40,182 bases of DNA from Dehalococcoidia bacterium. GTDB taxonomy: Bacteria > Chloroflexota > Dehalococcoidia > Lucifugimonadales > UBA1127. The translations under genes and the position numbers were made by a program. Under the pieces are notes generated by a model, which made no database searches, had not been told where the DNA came from, and saw only the letters and a list, made by a program, of their open reading frames with translations. Positions within the stretch are counted from its first letter, which is position 1; each line of letters opens with the position of its first letter. This document shows, piece after piece, positions 8,701 to 17,509 of the stretch. Where the stretch lies: positions 1-40,182 of the forward strand of contig JAPYRQ010000009.1 of NCBI GenBank assembly GCA_029936935.1, read 5' to 3'.

Positions 8701-8842
8701 CACTTCTCCTCCCTCAGTGCTCATTCCTCGATTGATGGGCCTAGTGTAGTGACCTGTTTTTGCATCGTCAACGCCCTCGCGTGGACAGCGGTAGGCCATG
8801 GAACGTACAGTGGCGAATACTAAGCAAGGTGGGAGAACAACA

Positions 8843-9211
8843 ATGGATTATGCAATACGGAGCGCCCTGGGGGTAGATGAACTCATCGATATCACAACGG
8901 TCGGCCGAAGCAGCGGCCAGCCGCGTCGCATCGAGATTTGGTTCCACTACATCGACGATGCGGTCTATCTCAGCAGCATGCCAGGGAAACGGTCATGGAA
9001 CGCCAACCTGCTGGCCAACCCGGACTTCACATTCCACTTCAAGCAGAGCCTCGTCCGTGATGTAACCGCCCGGGCCACGCCTGTGACCGACGCGGCCACC
9101 AAACGCGATGTGTTCGCCAAGATGAAAGACGCCGAGTCCCGCATGTCGCACATGGACATCGACATCTGGGTTGCCGAAAGCCCGTTGGTCCTGGTGGAGT
9201 TCCCGAACTAG
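8843..9211 (+). CDS. Nitroreductase family deazaflavin (F420)-dependent oxidoreductase-like protein (Ddn/split beta-barrel)
   Basis: DITTVGRSSGQPRRIEIWFHYIDDAVYLSSMPGKRSWNANLLANPDF is typical of the Ddn-like family. Confidence 0.75.
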   Translation: MDYAIRSALGVDELIDITTVGRSSGQPRRIEIWFHYIDDAVYLSSMPGKRSWNANLLANPDFTFHFKQSLVRDVTARATPVTDAATKRDVFAKMKDAESRMSHMDIDIWVAESPLVLVEFPN

Positions 9212-9546
9212 ACAGGCCAGCACTCCTCCGTAACGTCTACTCGGTTGCCCTCAGGATCTGGTATCCAGCTCTCCGCCACAGCTCCGCTGACCGGGCTGCG
9301 TCTCGTCGTCTTGGCTTGTTCCTCGATTGCATCAACACTGTCGACGTGGAACCCAAAGTGGTTGATGCCCCATGGTCTATCAGGGAAGCTGATCAGCGCC
9401 AACCCAACATGCCCGTCAGAGAGGTAGATAGTGCCGTTATCGCCACGGAGCTTAATCTCCATGCCGAAGACACTCTCGTAGTAACTCGCGCTGGCCTCCC
9501 GGTCTTCAACGTTTATCGCGATGTGTCGAATCCTTGGTTGTGCCAT
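9208..9546 (-). CDS. VOC family protein, paralog 3
   Basis: RIRHIAINVEDREASASYYESVFGMEIKLR; NHFGFHVDSVD; DPEGNRVDV. Confidence 0.85.
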   Translation of the reverse strand: MAQPRIRHIAINVEDREASASYYESVFGMEIKLRGDNGTIYLSDGHVGLALISFPDRPWGINHFGFHVDSVDAIEEQAKTTRRSPVSGAVAESWIPDPEGNRVDVTEECWPV

Positions 9547-9563
9547 TTCACCCTCCGCTGCCC

Positions 9564-10313
9564 TTAAATCGCCAGGTAACCACCATCAACGACTAGCTCA
9601 GTACCCGTGATGTAGGACGCGTCGTCAGAAGCCAGGAACAGGACGGCAGTCGCCACTTCATCCAACTCGCCGACTCTCCCCATCGGTATCTTTTCCGTCA
9701 CCAGATACTCATGTCGCTCAGGGGGCCGTATGGTGCCGCTCATGGGTGGCATGATGCCCGGATGGACAGAGTTGACGCGAATACCTTGCTTTGCGTTCTG
9801 CACAGCTGCCGACTTGGTCATGATGCGGACGGCGCCCTTGGATGCGTTGTAGCCCATGTGCGTCTGTTCCATGCCTACAAAGCCGGATATCGATGAGATG
9901 TTGATGATGGAGCCGCTCCCGGTCTTCCGCATCGCAAGAATGGCATGCTTCATCCCCAGGAAGACGCCCTTTGCGTTCACGTCCATCACCGTGTCCCAAG
10001 CGTCCGTTTCCAGCAAGTATGGCTCGTGGACGCCATCCATACCGGCGTTGTTAACCAGGATGTCCAACTTCCCAAACCTTGCCACGGCATCAGCCACAAC
10101 CGCTTCCCAGTTCTTCTCGTCCGTCACGTTGAGGTGGCTGAATACCGCCTCACCACCACTCGTGTTGATTGCATCCGCCACGGCCTGACCCTCTGTGTCC
10201 AGTAAATCGGCAATGACAACCTTCGCACCCTCGCTCGCGAAGAGCCTGGCCTCTGCCTCGCCCATTCCGCGCGCGCCACCCGTCACTATTCCAACTTTTC
10301 CTGCAAGTCGCAT
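9564..10313 (-). CDS. SDR family oxidoreductase
   Basis: TGGARGMGEAEA, NNAG, S..YNASK, classical SDR motifs. Confidence 0.9.
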   Translation of the reverse strand: MRLAGKVGIVTGGARGMGEAEARLFASEGAKVVIADLLDTEGQAVADAINTSGGEAVFSHLNVTDEKNWEAVVADAVARFGKLDILVNNAGMDGVHEPYLLETDAWDTVMDVNAKGVFLGMKHAILAMRKTGSGSIINISSISGFVGMEQTHMGYNASKGAVRIMTKSAAVQNAKQGIRVNSVHPGIMPPMSGTIRPPERHEYLVTEKIPMGRVGELDEVATAVLFLASDDASYITGTELVVDGGYLAI

Positions 10314-10455
10314 TGTTCCTCCGGGTTCCTGTGTTCGTTTAGCCTCACCAGTATAGGGGATAACCCAGCCCTTCGCCTTGCAAGGTTCATCAGGGCTGGA
10401 TAGACTGCAGCGGTCACATTTGCCAACAGGGAATCAACATGGATGAGGGAATGCT

Positions 10456-12468
10456 ATGAACACTGAAGTCCGCCTGACGTTCAACCGCAAGTTCAGCTTT
10501 GCAGATGGGCACTCGTATGGGAATTCTGGTCCTTACGAGCGATGGGTCGGCACAGCAAGCTACGCCCTGGACCCTAACGACCCCACCAACGCCAACATCG
10601 TTGACCTGGAGTACGCTCCAAGGAACGCTAAGGGGCTGGTTGAGTTCAGCGCGGATGTCGATCTCCTGAAGCCGGTTGACCTGGCCAAAGGGAACCGCCG
10701 GATTCTGTACGATGTGAACAACCGGGGCAACAAGACCGCCCTTCCCAGCTTCAATGACGCCCCCAGGCTCCCTGACCCGACGACCCTTGCCGATGGCGGC
10801 AACGGCTACCTAATGCGGATGGGCTACACCGTGGTCATCTCCGGATGGCAGGGAGACCTGATTCCGGATCCCATCCTGGTGGTCACAGAACTTCCGGAAG
10901 CGCTGAAGGACGGGAAACCCATCCAGGGCACCATCAGACAGGAGTTCATCGCCAACGACGAGGGCGTGTTGTCCATGCCCCTCAGCGGACATCGCGTCAT
11001 ACGCAGCTATGAGCCCACCGACGAGGCCAGCGCAACCCTCACCGTTCGGGAGCTTGAACGCGATGAGCGCAAACCCGTAGCTCGCGAGGAGTGGTCCTTC
11101 TCCACAGTGTCGGCAGATCCCACGGGAAGCCTGAAGGTCACGCCGTCGTCCACCCATCTCTACATGAAGAACGGGTTCAAACCCGGCTACATCTATGAAC
11201 TCATATACCAGACCCAGGGCTCCAAAGTCATGGGCCTGGGCATGGTAGGCATTCGTGATTTGCTATCGTTCCTGCGCTACGACGATGTGGATGCGGACGG
11301 CACACCCAACCCGCTGGCAGGCGCTATCGATAAGACGTACACCTACGGACAGTCGCTATCGTCGAGGACAGTCCGTCAATTCATCTATGACGGCTACAAC
11401 GCAGACCCGTCAGGTCGAAAGGTATTCGACGCCGTTTATCCCCACGTCTCCGGTGGCGGCAGACTCTTCATGAATAGTCGTTTCTCTCAGGTCGGGCGCT
11501 ACCCACGTCAGCACGAGGAGCACCAGTGGCCATCTGAGTGGTACCCCTTTGCCTACTCCGCTGTGCCGGACCCGTTCACTGAGGATTTGGATTCCGTGCT
11601 GAAACGACCGGATACTGATCCCCTGGTGATGCACACGCACACCAACACGGAATACTGGCAGCGTCATGCATCGCTGGGCCACACAGACCCCAGGAATGGC
11701 GATGACCTGGAGCTTCCCGAAAATGTCCGTATGTACGTCATAGCCAGCGCACAACACGGTGGCGCAGGTCTATCCGAGGGTGATTACACCCAGCAGCTGC
11801 CCAACGTGATGGCCACAGGCCCAACACTGAGGGCTGTGCTCTCCCTGATGGATCGTTGGGCTACAGACGGCACACCGCCGCCGGCAAGTCGCGTACCCCG
11901 TCGTGCGGAGAACACCCTTGCGGTGCCGGAAGAGGTATTGGCGAACTACCCCGCAATACCTGGGTTCAACCTCCCCCCATCGCCAAGTCGGCTGCCGAAG
12001 TACAACTATGGCCCTGACTTCGATAAGGGCTTCATCACAGAGCACCCGCCTACTCCGGTCGCTGGCCAGGAGTACCAGGTGCAGCTGCCAGTAGTCGACG
12101 AGGACGGCAACGACATCGCTGGTGTGCGTACGCCCGACATCCAGGTGCCGGTAGGGACACACACCGGCTGGAGTTTGCGGAAAGAGGGCGTAGCAAAGGG
12201 TGATTTCTTCTCACTGACAGGAAGCTTTGTGCCCTTTGCACGGACAAAGAAAGAGCGTGAGGCTGCCACAGACCCGCGCCTGTCCATCGAAGAGCGGTAC
12301 AGCAGTCATGATGATTATGTCAACGCGATAGCGAATGCGACCAAGAAACTTGTTACCGATGACCTGCTTATCCAGGAGGACGCAGACCGGTACATTGCGG
12401 CAGCCAAAAAGCGGAACCCACTGGACCCAGAGGTGCCGTTGTTGCCCCTGGCTCTGGCTAACAGCTAG
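10456..12468 (+). CDS. Large alpha/beta hydrolase domain protein (Abhydrolase_10-like)
   Basis: 670 aa; VRLTFNRKFSFADGHSYGNSGPYERWVGTASYALDPNDPTNANIVDLEYAPRNAKGLVEFSADVDLLKP, TYGQSLSSR, characteristic of this uncharacterised esterase-like family. Confidence 0.75.
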   Translation: MNTEVRLTFNRKFSFADGHSYGNSGPYERWVGTASYALDPNDPTNANIVDLEYAPRNAKGLVEFSADVDLLKPVDLAKGNRRILYDVNNRGNKTALPSFNDAPRLPDPTTLADGGNGYLMRMGYTVVISGWQGDLIPDPILVVTELPEALKDGKPIQGTIRQEFIANDEGVLSMPLSGHRVIRSYEPTDEASATLTVRELERDERKPVAREEWSFSTVSADPTGSLKVTPSSTHLYMKNGFKPGYIYELIYQTQGSKVMGLGMVGIRDLLSFLRYDDVDADGTPNPLAGAIDKTYTYGQSLSSRTVRQFIYDGYNADPSGRKVFDAVYPHVSGGGRLFMNSRFSQVGRYPRQHEEHQWPSEWYPFAYSAVPDPFTEDLDSVLKRPDTDPLVMHTHTNTEYWQRHASLGHTDPRNGDDLELPENVRMYVIASAQHGGAGLSEGDYTQQLPNVMATGPTLRAVLSLMDRWATDGTPPPASRVPRRAENTLAVPEEVLANYPAIPGFNLPPSPSRLPKYNYGPDFDKGFITEHPPTPVAGQEYQVQLPVVDEDGNDIAGVRTPDIQVPVGTHTGWSLRKEGVAKGDFFSLTGSFVPFARTKKEREAATDPRLSIEERYSSHDDYVNAIANATKKLVTDDLLIQEDADRYIAAAKKRNPLDPEVPLLPLALANS

Positions 12469-12485
12469 ACCGCTTTCGCACAGAC

Positions 12486-12516
12486 TTGACCCATTGAAAA
12501 AAGAATACTATTCTTT
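12486..12516 (+). promoter_or_regulatory. Sigma70-type promoter overlapped by a palindromic operator candidate
   Basis: TTGACC-17 bp-TATTCT; 17-bp perfect inverted repeat AAAGAATA-C-TATTCTTT (12500-12516) spans the -10. Confidence 0.6.
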
Positions 12517-12602
12517 CGTTTAAAAGACGTGGCAACAGTCACGTCATTGAGGTATGGTACCTAGGTATCCAAGGCAAAATTCACTCGCAGGGGAGGAACA
12601 GC

Positions 12603-13907
12603 ATGCTGACCACAGAAGAAAACGAACTTATTTGTAGGGTTGGACCCGGGACGCCGATGGGCGATGTAATGCGCCGATACTGGCACCCCCTGATCATTTC
12701 CGATGAACTTCCGGAGCCTGACTGCGCACCGATTCGCGCTCGGCTCCTTGGAGAACAGCTCGTAGCCTTCCGTGACACCAACGGCGATGTTGGCATCGTA
12801 GCTGACTCCTGCCCGCATCGCGGCGCATCCATGTTCTTTGGCATCAACCAAGAATGCGGCCTCATGTGCATCTACCACGGCTGGAAGTTTGACGTGAACG
12901 GCAACTGTGTCGATATGCCGTCAGACATTCCCGGCAGCAACTTCATAGACAAGGTGCATATCACCGCATACCCAACCGTTGAATCAGCAGGCGTCATCTG
13001 GGTGTACATGGGACCCAAGGAGCACCAGCCGCCGCCCCCCAACTACATCTTCAACAACCTGCCGGCTGACCATGTGATTGCTTTCCGTGTGCCCATCTAC
13101 TGCAACTATCTGCAGAGCATGGAAGGGAACATTGACTCCACTCACCTGGGCACGCTGCACGTGTACCACCAGGACAAAGTACCTGTCGACCTCGACAGCG
13201 ACAAGCCTGGTTACCCATCTGCCAAGTTCTCCCTCTACACCAGGGCCAAGTATCGCTATGCCCGAGTAGACGTACAGGACACAGACTACGGTTTCCGGCT
13301 GATTGCAGAGCGCCCCACGGACCAGGGCAACAAGCACATCCGCACCAACTGCCTGGTACTCCCGTACACAGCATTCATCGCTTCACAGCGAAGTGGTTCC
13401 GGCGGCGTCCTGATTCAGGTGCCGATTGACGACGAGACGAACCAGCGCGTAGGCATTCGCTACAACGTCAAGGAGCCCTTCACGGCTGCAGAGCGTCGTT
13501 CCACCATCGAGCAGGGCGCGCTCATGGATCCCGTAGACCCCAAGAAGCGCATGAAGCGCATCGACAACGACTACATGCTGGACCGCTGGGCGCAGAAGAA
13601 CACGGTTCTTGCCGGAATCTGGCCCATCCCGGAGCAGGACTACGCCCTCATTGAGACGATGGGTGCCATCTATGACCGCTCCAAGGAACATCTCTACGGC
13701 GGTGACGCCGCCATCATCCGATGCAGGCAGATGCTTCTCTCCATGGTCAGGGACTTCCAGGAAGGCAAGCCCTTGCCTGGACTTGACCCGAGTGTCCAGA
13801 CCCAGAAGATTCGCTCTGAAGAGATCATCATCGGCCCGGACGATGACGCATGGTTGGTTGGCGCCGATGCCGGTGAGAACACCGTACGCGGCGAGCGACT
13901 CCGCTAG
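12603..13907 (+). CDS. Rieske [2Fe-2S] aromatic ring-hydroxylating oxygenase, large subunit, paralog 2
   Basis: CPHRGASMFFGINQECGLMCIYHGW; NIDSTHLGTLHVYH. Confidence 0.9.
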   Translation: MLTTEENELICRVGPGTPMGDVMRRYWHPLIISDELPEPDCAPIRARLLGEQLVAFRDTNGDVGIVADSCPHRGASMFFGINQECGLMCIYHGWKFDVNGNCVDMPSDIPGSNFIDKVHITAYPTVESAGVIWVYMGPKEHQPPPPNYIFNNLPADHVIAFRVPIYCNYLQSMEGNIDSTHLGTLHVYHQDKVPVDLDSDKPGYPSAKFSLYTRAKYRYARVDVQDTDYGFRLIAERPTDQGNKHIRTNCLVLPYTAFIASQRSGSGGVLIQVPIDDETNQRVGIRYNVKEPFTAAERRSTIEQGALMDPVDPKKRMKRIDNDYMLDRWAQKNTVLAGIWPIPEQDYALIETMGAIYDRSKEHLYGGDAAIIRCRQMLLSMVRDFQEGKPLPGLDPSVQTQKIRSEEIIIGPDDDAWLVGADAGENTVRGERLR

Positions 13908-13917
13908 TAACTATGGA

Positions 13918-13966
13918 AACGCTCAGGGTTTTGTGGCTCATTGCCGTGAACCCTGGGCGTTTTTGT
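13918..13966 (+). terminator. Rho-independent terminator
   Basis: AACGCTCAGGGTT...AACCCTGGGCGTTTTTGTTTT. Confidence 0.8.
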
Positions 13967-14000
13967 TTTCAGAAATTCACACCAAAGGAAAGGGAAGTAA

Positions 14001-15263
14001 ATGCTGACACCAACAGAAAACGATTTCCTATGTAACACAGACGTGGGGACACCCATGGGGACCCTCATGCGCAGGTTCTGGATTCCCGCATTGCTATCTG
14101 AGGAGCTACCCGCACCGGACAGCGACCCTGTTCGAGTGACCCTGCTGGGAGAGCAGCTCATCGCCTTCCGTGACACGGACGGCAAGGTCGGTCTCATTGA
14201 TAATTACTGCCCCCACCGTCGCGCCAGCATGTTCTTCGGTCGTAACGAAGAATGCGGCCTGCGCTGCGTGTACCACGGGTGGAAGTTTGATGTGAACGGT
14301 GACTGCGTGGACATGCCCTCAGAGCCCGCAGAGAGCAACTTCAAGGACAAGGTGAAAATCACCTCATATCCCTGTGTGGAAAAGGGTGATATCGTCTGGG
14401 TCTTCATGGGACCCGCGGACAAGATGGCTGAGCTTCCCCACATGGAGTGGATGGACGTTCCGGCAGAGAACCGCAAGATTGCCAAGCTGGTCTATGAGTG
14501 CAACTACATCCAGTCCATTGAGGGTGAGATCGATACCACCCACGCCGCGTTGCTGCACAGTCGGCTGGATGCAGAGGAAAAGGCTGCTACTGCCACCACA
14601 CTGGGCGGTAAGTATCAATACAAGGACAAAGCAGCTCGTTTCTTCGTGAGTGAGAAGGAACATGGCCTTCTTATCGGCGCACGCCGGGAAGCCGAAGAAG
14701 ATAGCTACTACTGGCGCATCAGCCGGTGGTTGTACCCCTTCTACTCCATGATTCCCCGTGAGCCCTTCGGCACGACCCGTTGCGGCATCTGGTACCCCAT
14801 GGACAACGAGAACACCTGGGTCATTCTGGTGCTCTGGCACAAGGACCGCCCGCCAACAGACGATGAGTCCCGGGAGATATACGCGTGCCGCGACTTGATT
14901 CCTGGCACCTGGTATCCCAAGCAGAACCTCTCGAACGACTACATGATCGATCGAGATATCCAGAAGCACGAGACCTACAGCGGCATTCCTACGTCCAGTG
15001 GCCGCGCTCAGGACTCCGCAATGATGGAGACCATGGGCAAGCTCATTGACCGCACGCATGAGCACCTGGGCACCAGCGACACTGCCATCATTGCGATGCG
15101 TAAGACACTGACCAAGGCCGCCCGTGATCTGGAAGAGGGCATTGAGCCCTACGCCGCAACCCACCCGGACGTGTACAAGGTCCGTTCCGGTGGAGCGTTG
15201 CTTCCCAAGGATGTTTTCTTCTCTGACGATAAGGAAGTATTGGACGACATCACCGTCGCTTAA
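14001..15263 (+). CDS. Rieske [2Fe-2S] aromatic ring-hydroxylating oxygenase, large subunit, paralog 3
   Basis: CPHRRASMFFGRNEECGLRCVYHGW; EIDTTHAALLHS. Confidence 0.9.
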   Translation: MLTPTENDFLCNTDVGTPMGTLMRRFWIPALLSEELPAPDSDPVRVTLLGEQLIAFRDTDGKVGLIDNYCPHRRASMFFGRNEECGLRCVYHGWKFDVNGDCVDMPSEPAESNFKDKVKITSYPCVEKGDIVWVFMGPADKMAELPHMEWMDVPAENRKIAKLVYECNYIQSIEGEIDTTHAALLHSRLDAEEKAATATTLGGKYQYKDKAARFFVSEKEHGLLIGARREAEEDSYYWRISRWLYPFYSMIPREPFGTTRCGIWYPMDNENTWVILVLWHKDRPPTDDESREIYACRDLIPGTWYPKQNLSNDYMIDRDIQKHETYSGIPTSSGRAQDSAMMETMGKLIDRTHEHLGTSDTAIIAMRKTLTKAARDLEEGIEPYAATHPDVYKVRSGGALLPKDVFFSDDKEVLDDITVA

Positions 15264-15286
15264 ATTCTGAATCACTATTGGGAATA

Positions 15287-15334
15287 AAGAGGAGCCTGCG
15301 CCGGGATTTCTGACCAGGCTCCTCTTCTTGTTTG
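15287..15334 (+). terminator. Rho-independent terminator
   Basis: AAGAGGAGCCTG...CAGGCTCCTCTTCTTGTTT. Confidence 0.75.
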
Positions 15335-15433
15335 TAACGCTACCGCCCCTTCCACTTGAGCACAGAGCGTGATAGCATCCCCAAGTCTTGCGCCTACGCG
15401 CGTGAAGCTATGCAACCCAGCAAGGAGAAATAG

Positions 15434-16444
15434 ATGATCATCGATATCCATGGACATTACACCACTGCCCCACCTCAGCTAAGAGAGTGGCGGAACAAGA
15501 TGATTGCGGACTTCAAGCCCGGTGTCCCTTTCAAGGACACATTCACCATCACTGACGATGAGATCATTGAGACCATCACCAAGGGTCAGTTGAAGCTTCA
15601 ACAGGACCGCGGCACAGATGTGGCGTTGTTCTCCCCCACCGCGGGCGGCATGGCTCACCACTATGGCGATACAGCCATGAGCCTCCATTGGACGCGGACA
15701 GTGAATGACCTGATCAAGCGGGTCTGTGATCTTTTCCCGGACAACTTCATTCCGGTCTGTCAGATTCCTCAGTCACCAGGCGTTTCCCTGGAGAACTGCA
15801 TTGAAGAGTTGGATCGCTGCGTTAACGAGATGGGGTTTGTCGGCCTGAACGTGAACCCTGACCCGTCAGACGGCTACTGGACCGACCCTCCCATGCAAGA
15901 CAAGTGGTGGTACCCGCTCTATGAGCGAATGGCAGAGCTTGAAGTACCTGCCATGGTTCATTCCAGCATGTCCTGCAACCCTAACTTCCATGGGACTGGC
16001 GCCCACTACATCAATGGAGATACATCCTTCTTCATGCAGATGATTCAGGGTGACCTCTTCAAGGACTTCCCAACCATCAAGTTCGTCATTCCCCACGGCG
16101 GCGGCGCAGTCCCTTTCCACTGGGGTCGATATCGCGGCATCGCCCAGGACATGGGCAAGCCCACGCTGGAAGAACACTTGATGGACAACGTCTTCTTTGA
16201 CACCTGCGTGTATCACCAGCGAGGAGTCGACCTCATGGCCGATGTCCTACCTGCTGATAACATCCTTTTCGCGTCAGAGATGATCGGGGCAGTCAGAGGC
16301 ATCGATGTCCGCACAGATCGCTACTACGACGATACCAAGCCCTATGTTGATAACGCCCCTGGCCTCAGTGATGAGGACAAGGCCAAGATCTTCGAAGGCA
16401 ACGCCCGGAGGGTCTACCCTCGCCTCAAGAACTACCTGAAGTAA
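15434..16444 (+). CDS. LigJ-like amidohydrolase (putative 4-oxalomesaconate hydratase), paralog 2
   Basis: MIIDIHGHYTTAP, NPDPSDGYWTDPP, FVIPHGGGAVPFHWGRYRG, FASEMIGAVRGID...YYDDTKPY match remembered LigJ-type sequences. Confidence 0.82.
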   Translation: MIIDIHGHYTTAPPQLREWRNKMIADFKPGVPFKDTFTITDDEIIETITKGQLKLQQDRGTDVALFSPTAGGMAHHYGDTAMSLHWTRTVNDLIKRVCDLFPDNFIPVCQIPQSPGVSLENCIEELDRCVNEMGFVGLNVNPDPSDGYWTDPPMQDKWWYPLYERMAELEVPAMVHSSMSCNPNFHGTGAHYINGDTSFFMQMIQGDLFKDFPTIKFVIPHGGGAVPFHWGRYRGIAQDMGKPTLEEHLMDNVFFDTCVYHQRGVDLMADVLPADNILFASEMIGAVRGIDVRTDRYYDDTKPYVDNAPGLSDEDKAKIFEGNARRVYPRLKNYLK

Positions 16445-16469
16445 TCACAGTACGGACAAGGGAGTACAC

Positions 16470-17474
16470 ATGATCATAGATAGTCACGGGCATTATACCA
16501 CGCTGCCACCGGCAATTGATGCGTGGCGATCCCGTCAGATAGCGGAGCTGGCCAGGCCGGCCAAGGGCTCCATCAAGGTCAGCGACGATGAGATTCGAGA
16601 GACCCTGGAGAACGGACAGATCAAGCGGCTGCGTGAGCGTGGCACAGACAAGATGTTCTTCTCTCCCAGGGCCTCGTCCATGGGTCATCACTTCGGTGGT
16701 GAGATGATAAGCCTCTACTGGACCCAGCACTGCAACGATTTGATTGCGCGGGTCGTCAGTCTGTACCCGGACATTTTTGTCCCGGTATGCCAGTTGCCCC
16801 AGTCCCCAGGTGTGCCGCCTAAGGCTGCAATCGCAGAGTTGGAGCGATGCGTAAACGAGATGGGCTTTGTTGGCTGCGTCATGAACCCGGACCCCTCAGG
16901 TGGCTTCTGGACAGACCCGCCCCTGAGCGACAAAGACTGGTGGTATCCCTTCTACGAGAAGCTGGTTGAGCTGGACGTGCCCGCCATGATTCATGTGAGC
17001 GCCACCTGCAACCCCAGCTTCCACAGCACCAGCTCTCACTACATGAACGCGGACACCACGTCCATTGTGCAGCTGCACCAGTCCACCGTGTTCCAGGACT
17101 TCCCGGAACTCCGGATCATCGTCCCCCACGGAGGCGGCGCAATCCCCTACCAGTACGGACGGTTCCGCGGCATCGCCATTCGCGATGGTTTCCAGCCCTT
17201 CGACGAGTTCATCAAGAAGATTTACTTTGACACAGCCATCTACGACCAAAACGGCCTCGAGCTGCTGTTGAAGGTAGCGGGCATCGATAACGTGCTGTTC
17301 GCTTCGGAGATGATCGGCGCCGTCAATGCCATCGACCCGGAGACCGGACGCTACTTCGATGACATCAAACCCACCGTAGAGAACATCGATTGGCTAACGG
17401 ACGAGGACAAAAAGAAGCTTTTTGAGGACAACGTTCTCAAGGTCTACCCCCGTCTCAAAAACTATCTCAAATAA
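16470..17474 (+). CDS. LigJ-like amidohydrolase (putative 4-oxalomesaconate hydratase), paralog 3
   Basis: MIIDSHGHYTTLP, NPDPSGGFWTDPPLSD, IIVPHGGGAIPYQYGRFRG, FASEMIGAVNAIDPETGRYFDDIKP. Confidence 0.82.
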   Translation: MIIDSHGHYTTLPPAIDAWRSRQIAELARPAKGSIKVSDDEIRETLENGQIKRLRERGTDKMFFSPRASSMGHHFGGEMISLYWTQHCNDLIARVVSLYPDIFVPVCQLPQSPGVPPKAAIAELERCVNEMGFVGCVMNPDPSGGFWTDPPLSDKDWWYPFYEKLVELDVPAMIHVSATCNPSFHSTSSHYMNADTTSIVQLHQSTVFQDFPELRIIVPHGGGAIPYQYGRFRGIAIRDGFQPFDEFIKKIYFDTAIYDQNGLELLLKVAGIDNVLFASEMIGAVNAIDPETGRYFDDIKPTVENIDWLTDEDKKKLFEDNVLKVYPRLKNYLK

Positions 17475-17509
17475 ATCGCAGCGTAGACTGCCGAGCAAGG
17501 AGGATTAGG

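Noticed and set aside
14364-15275. 303-aa minus-strand ORF
   Set aside because: Antisense to Rieske 3, no family signature.
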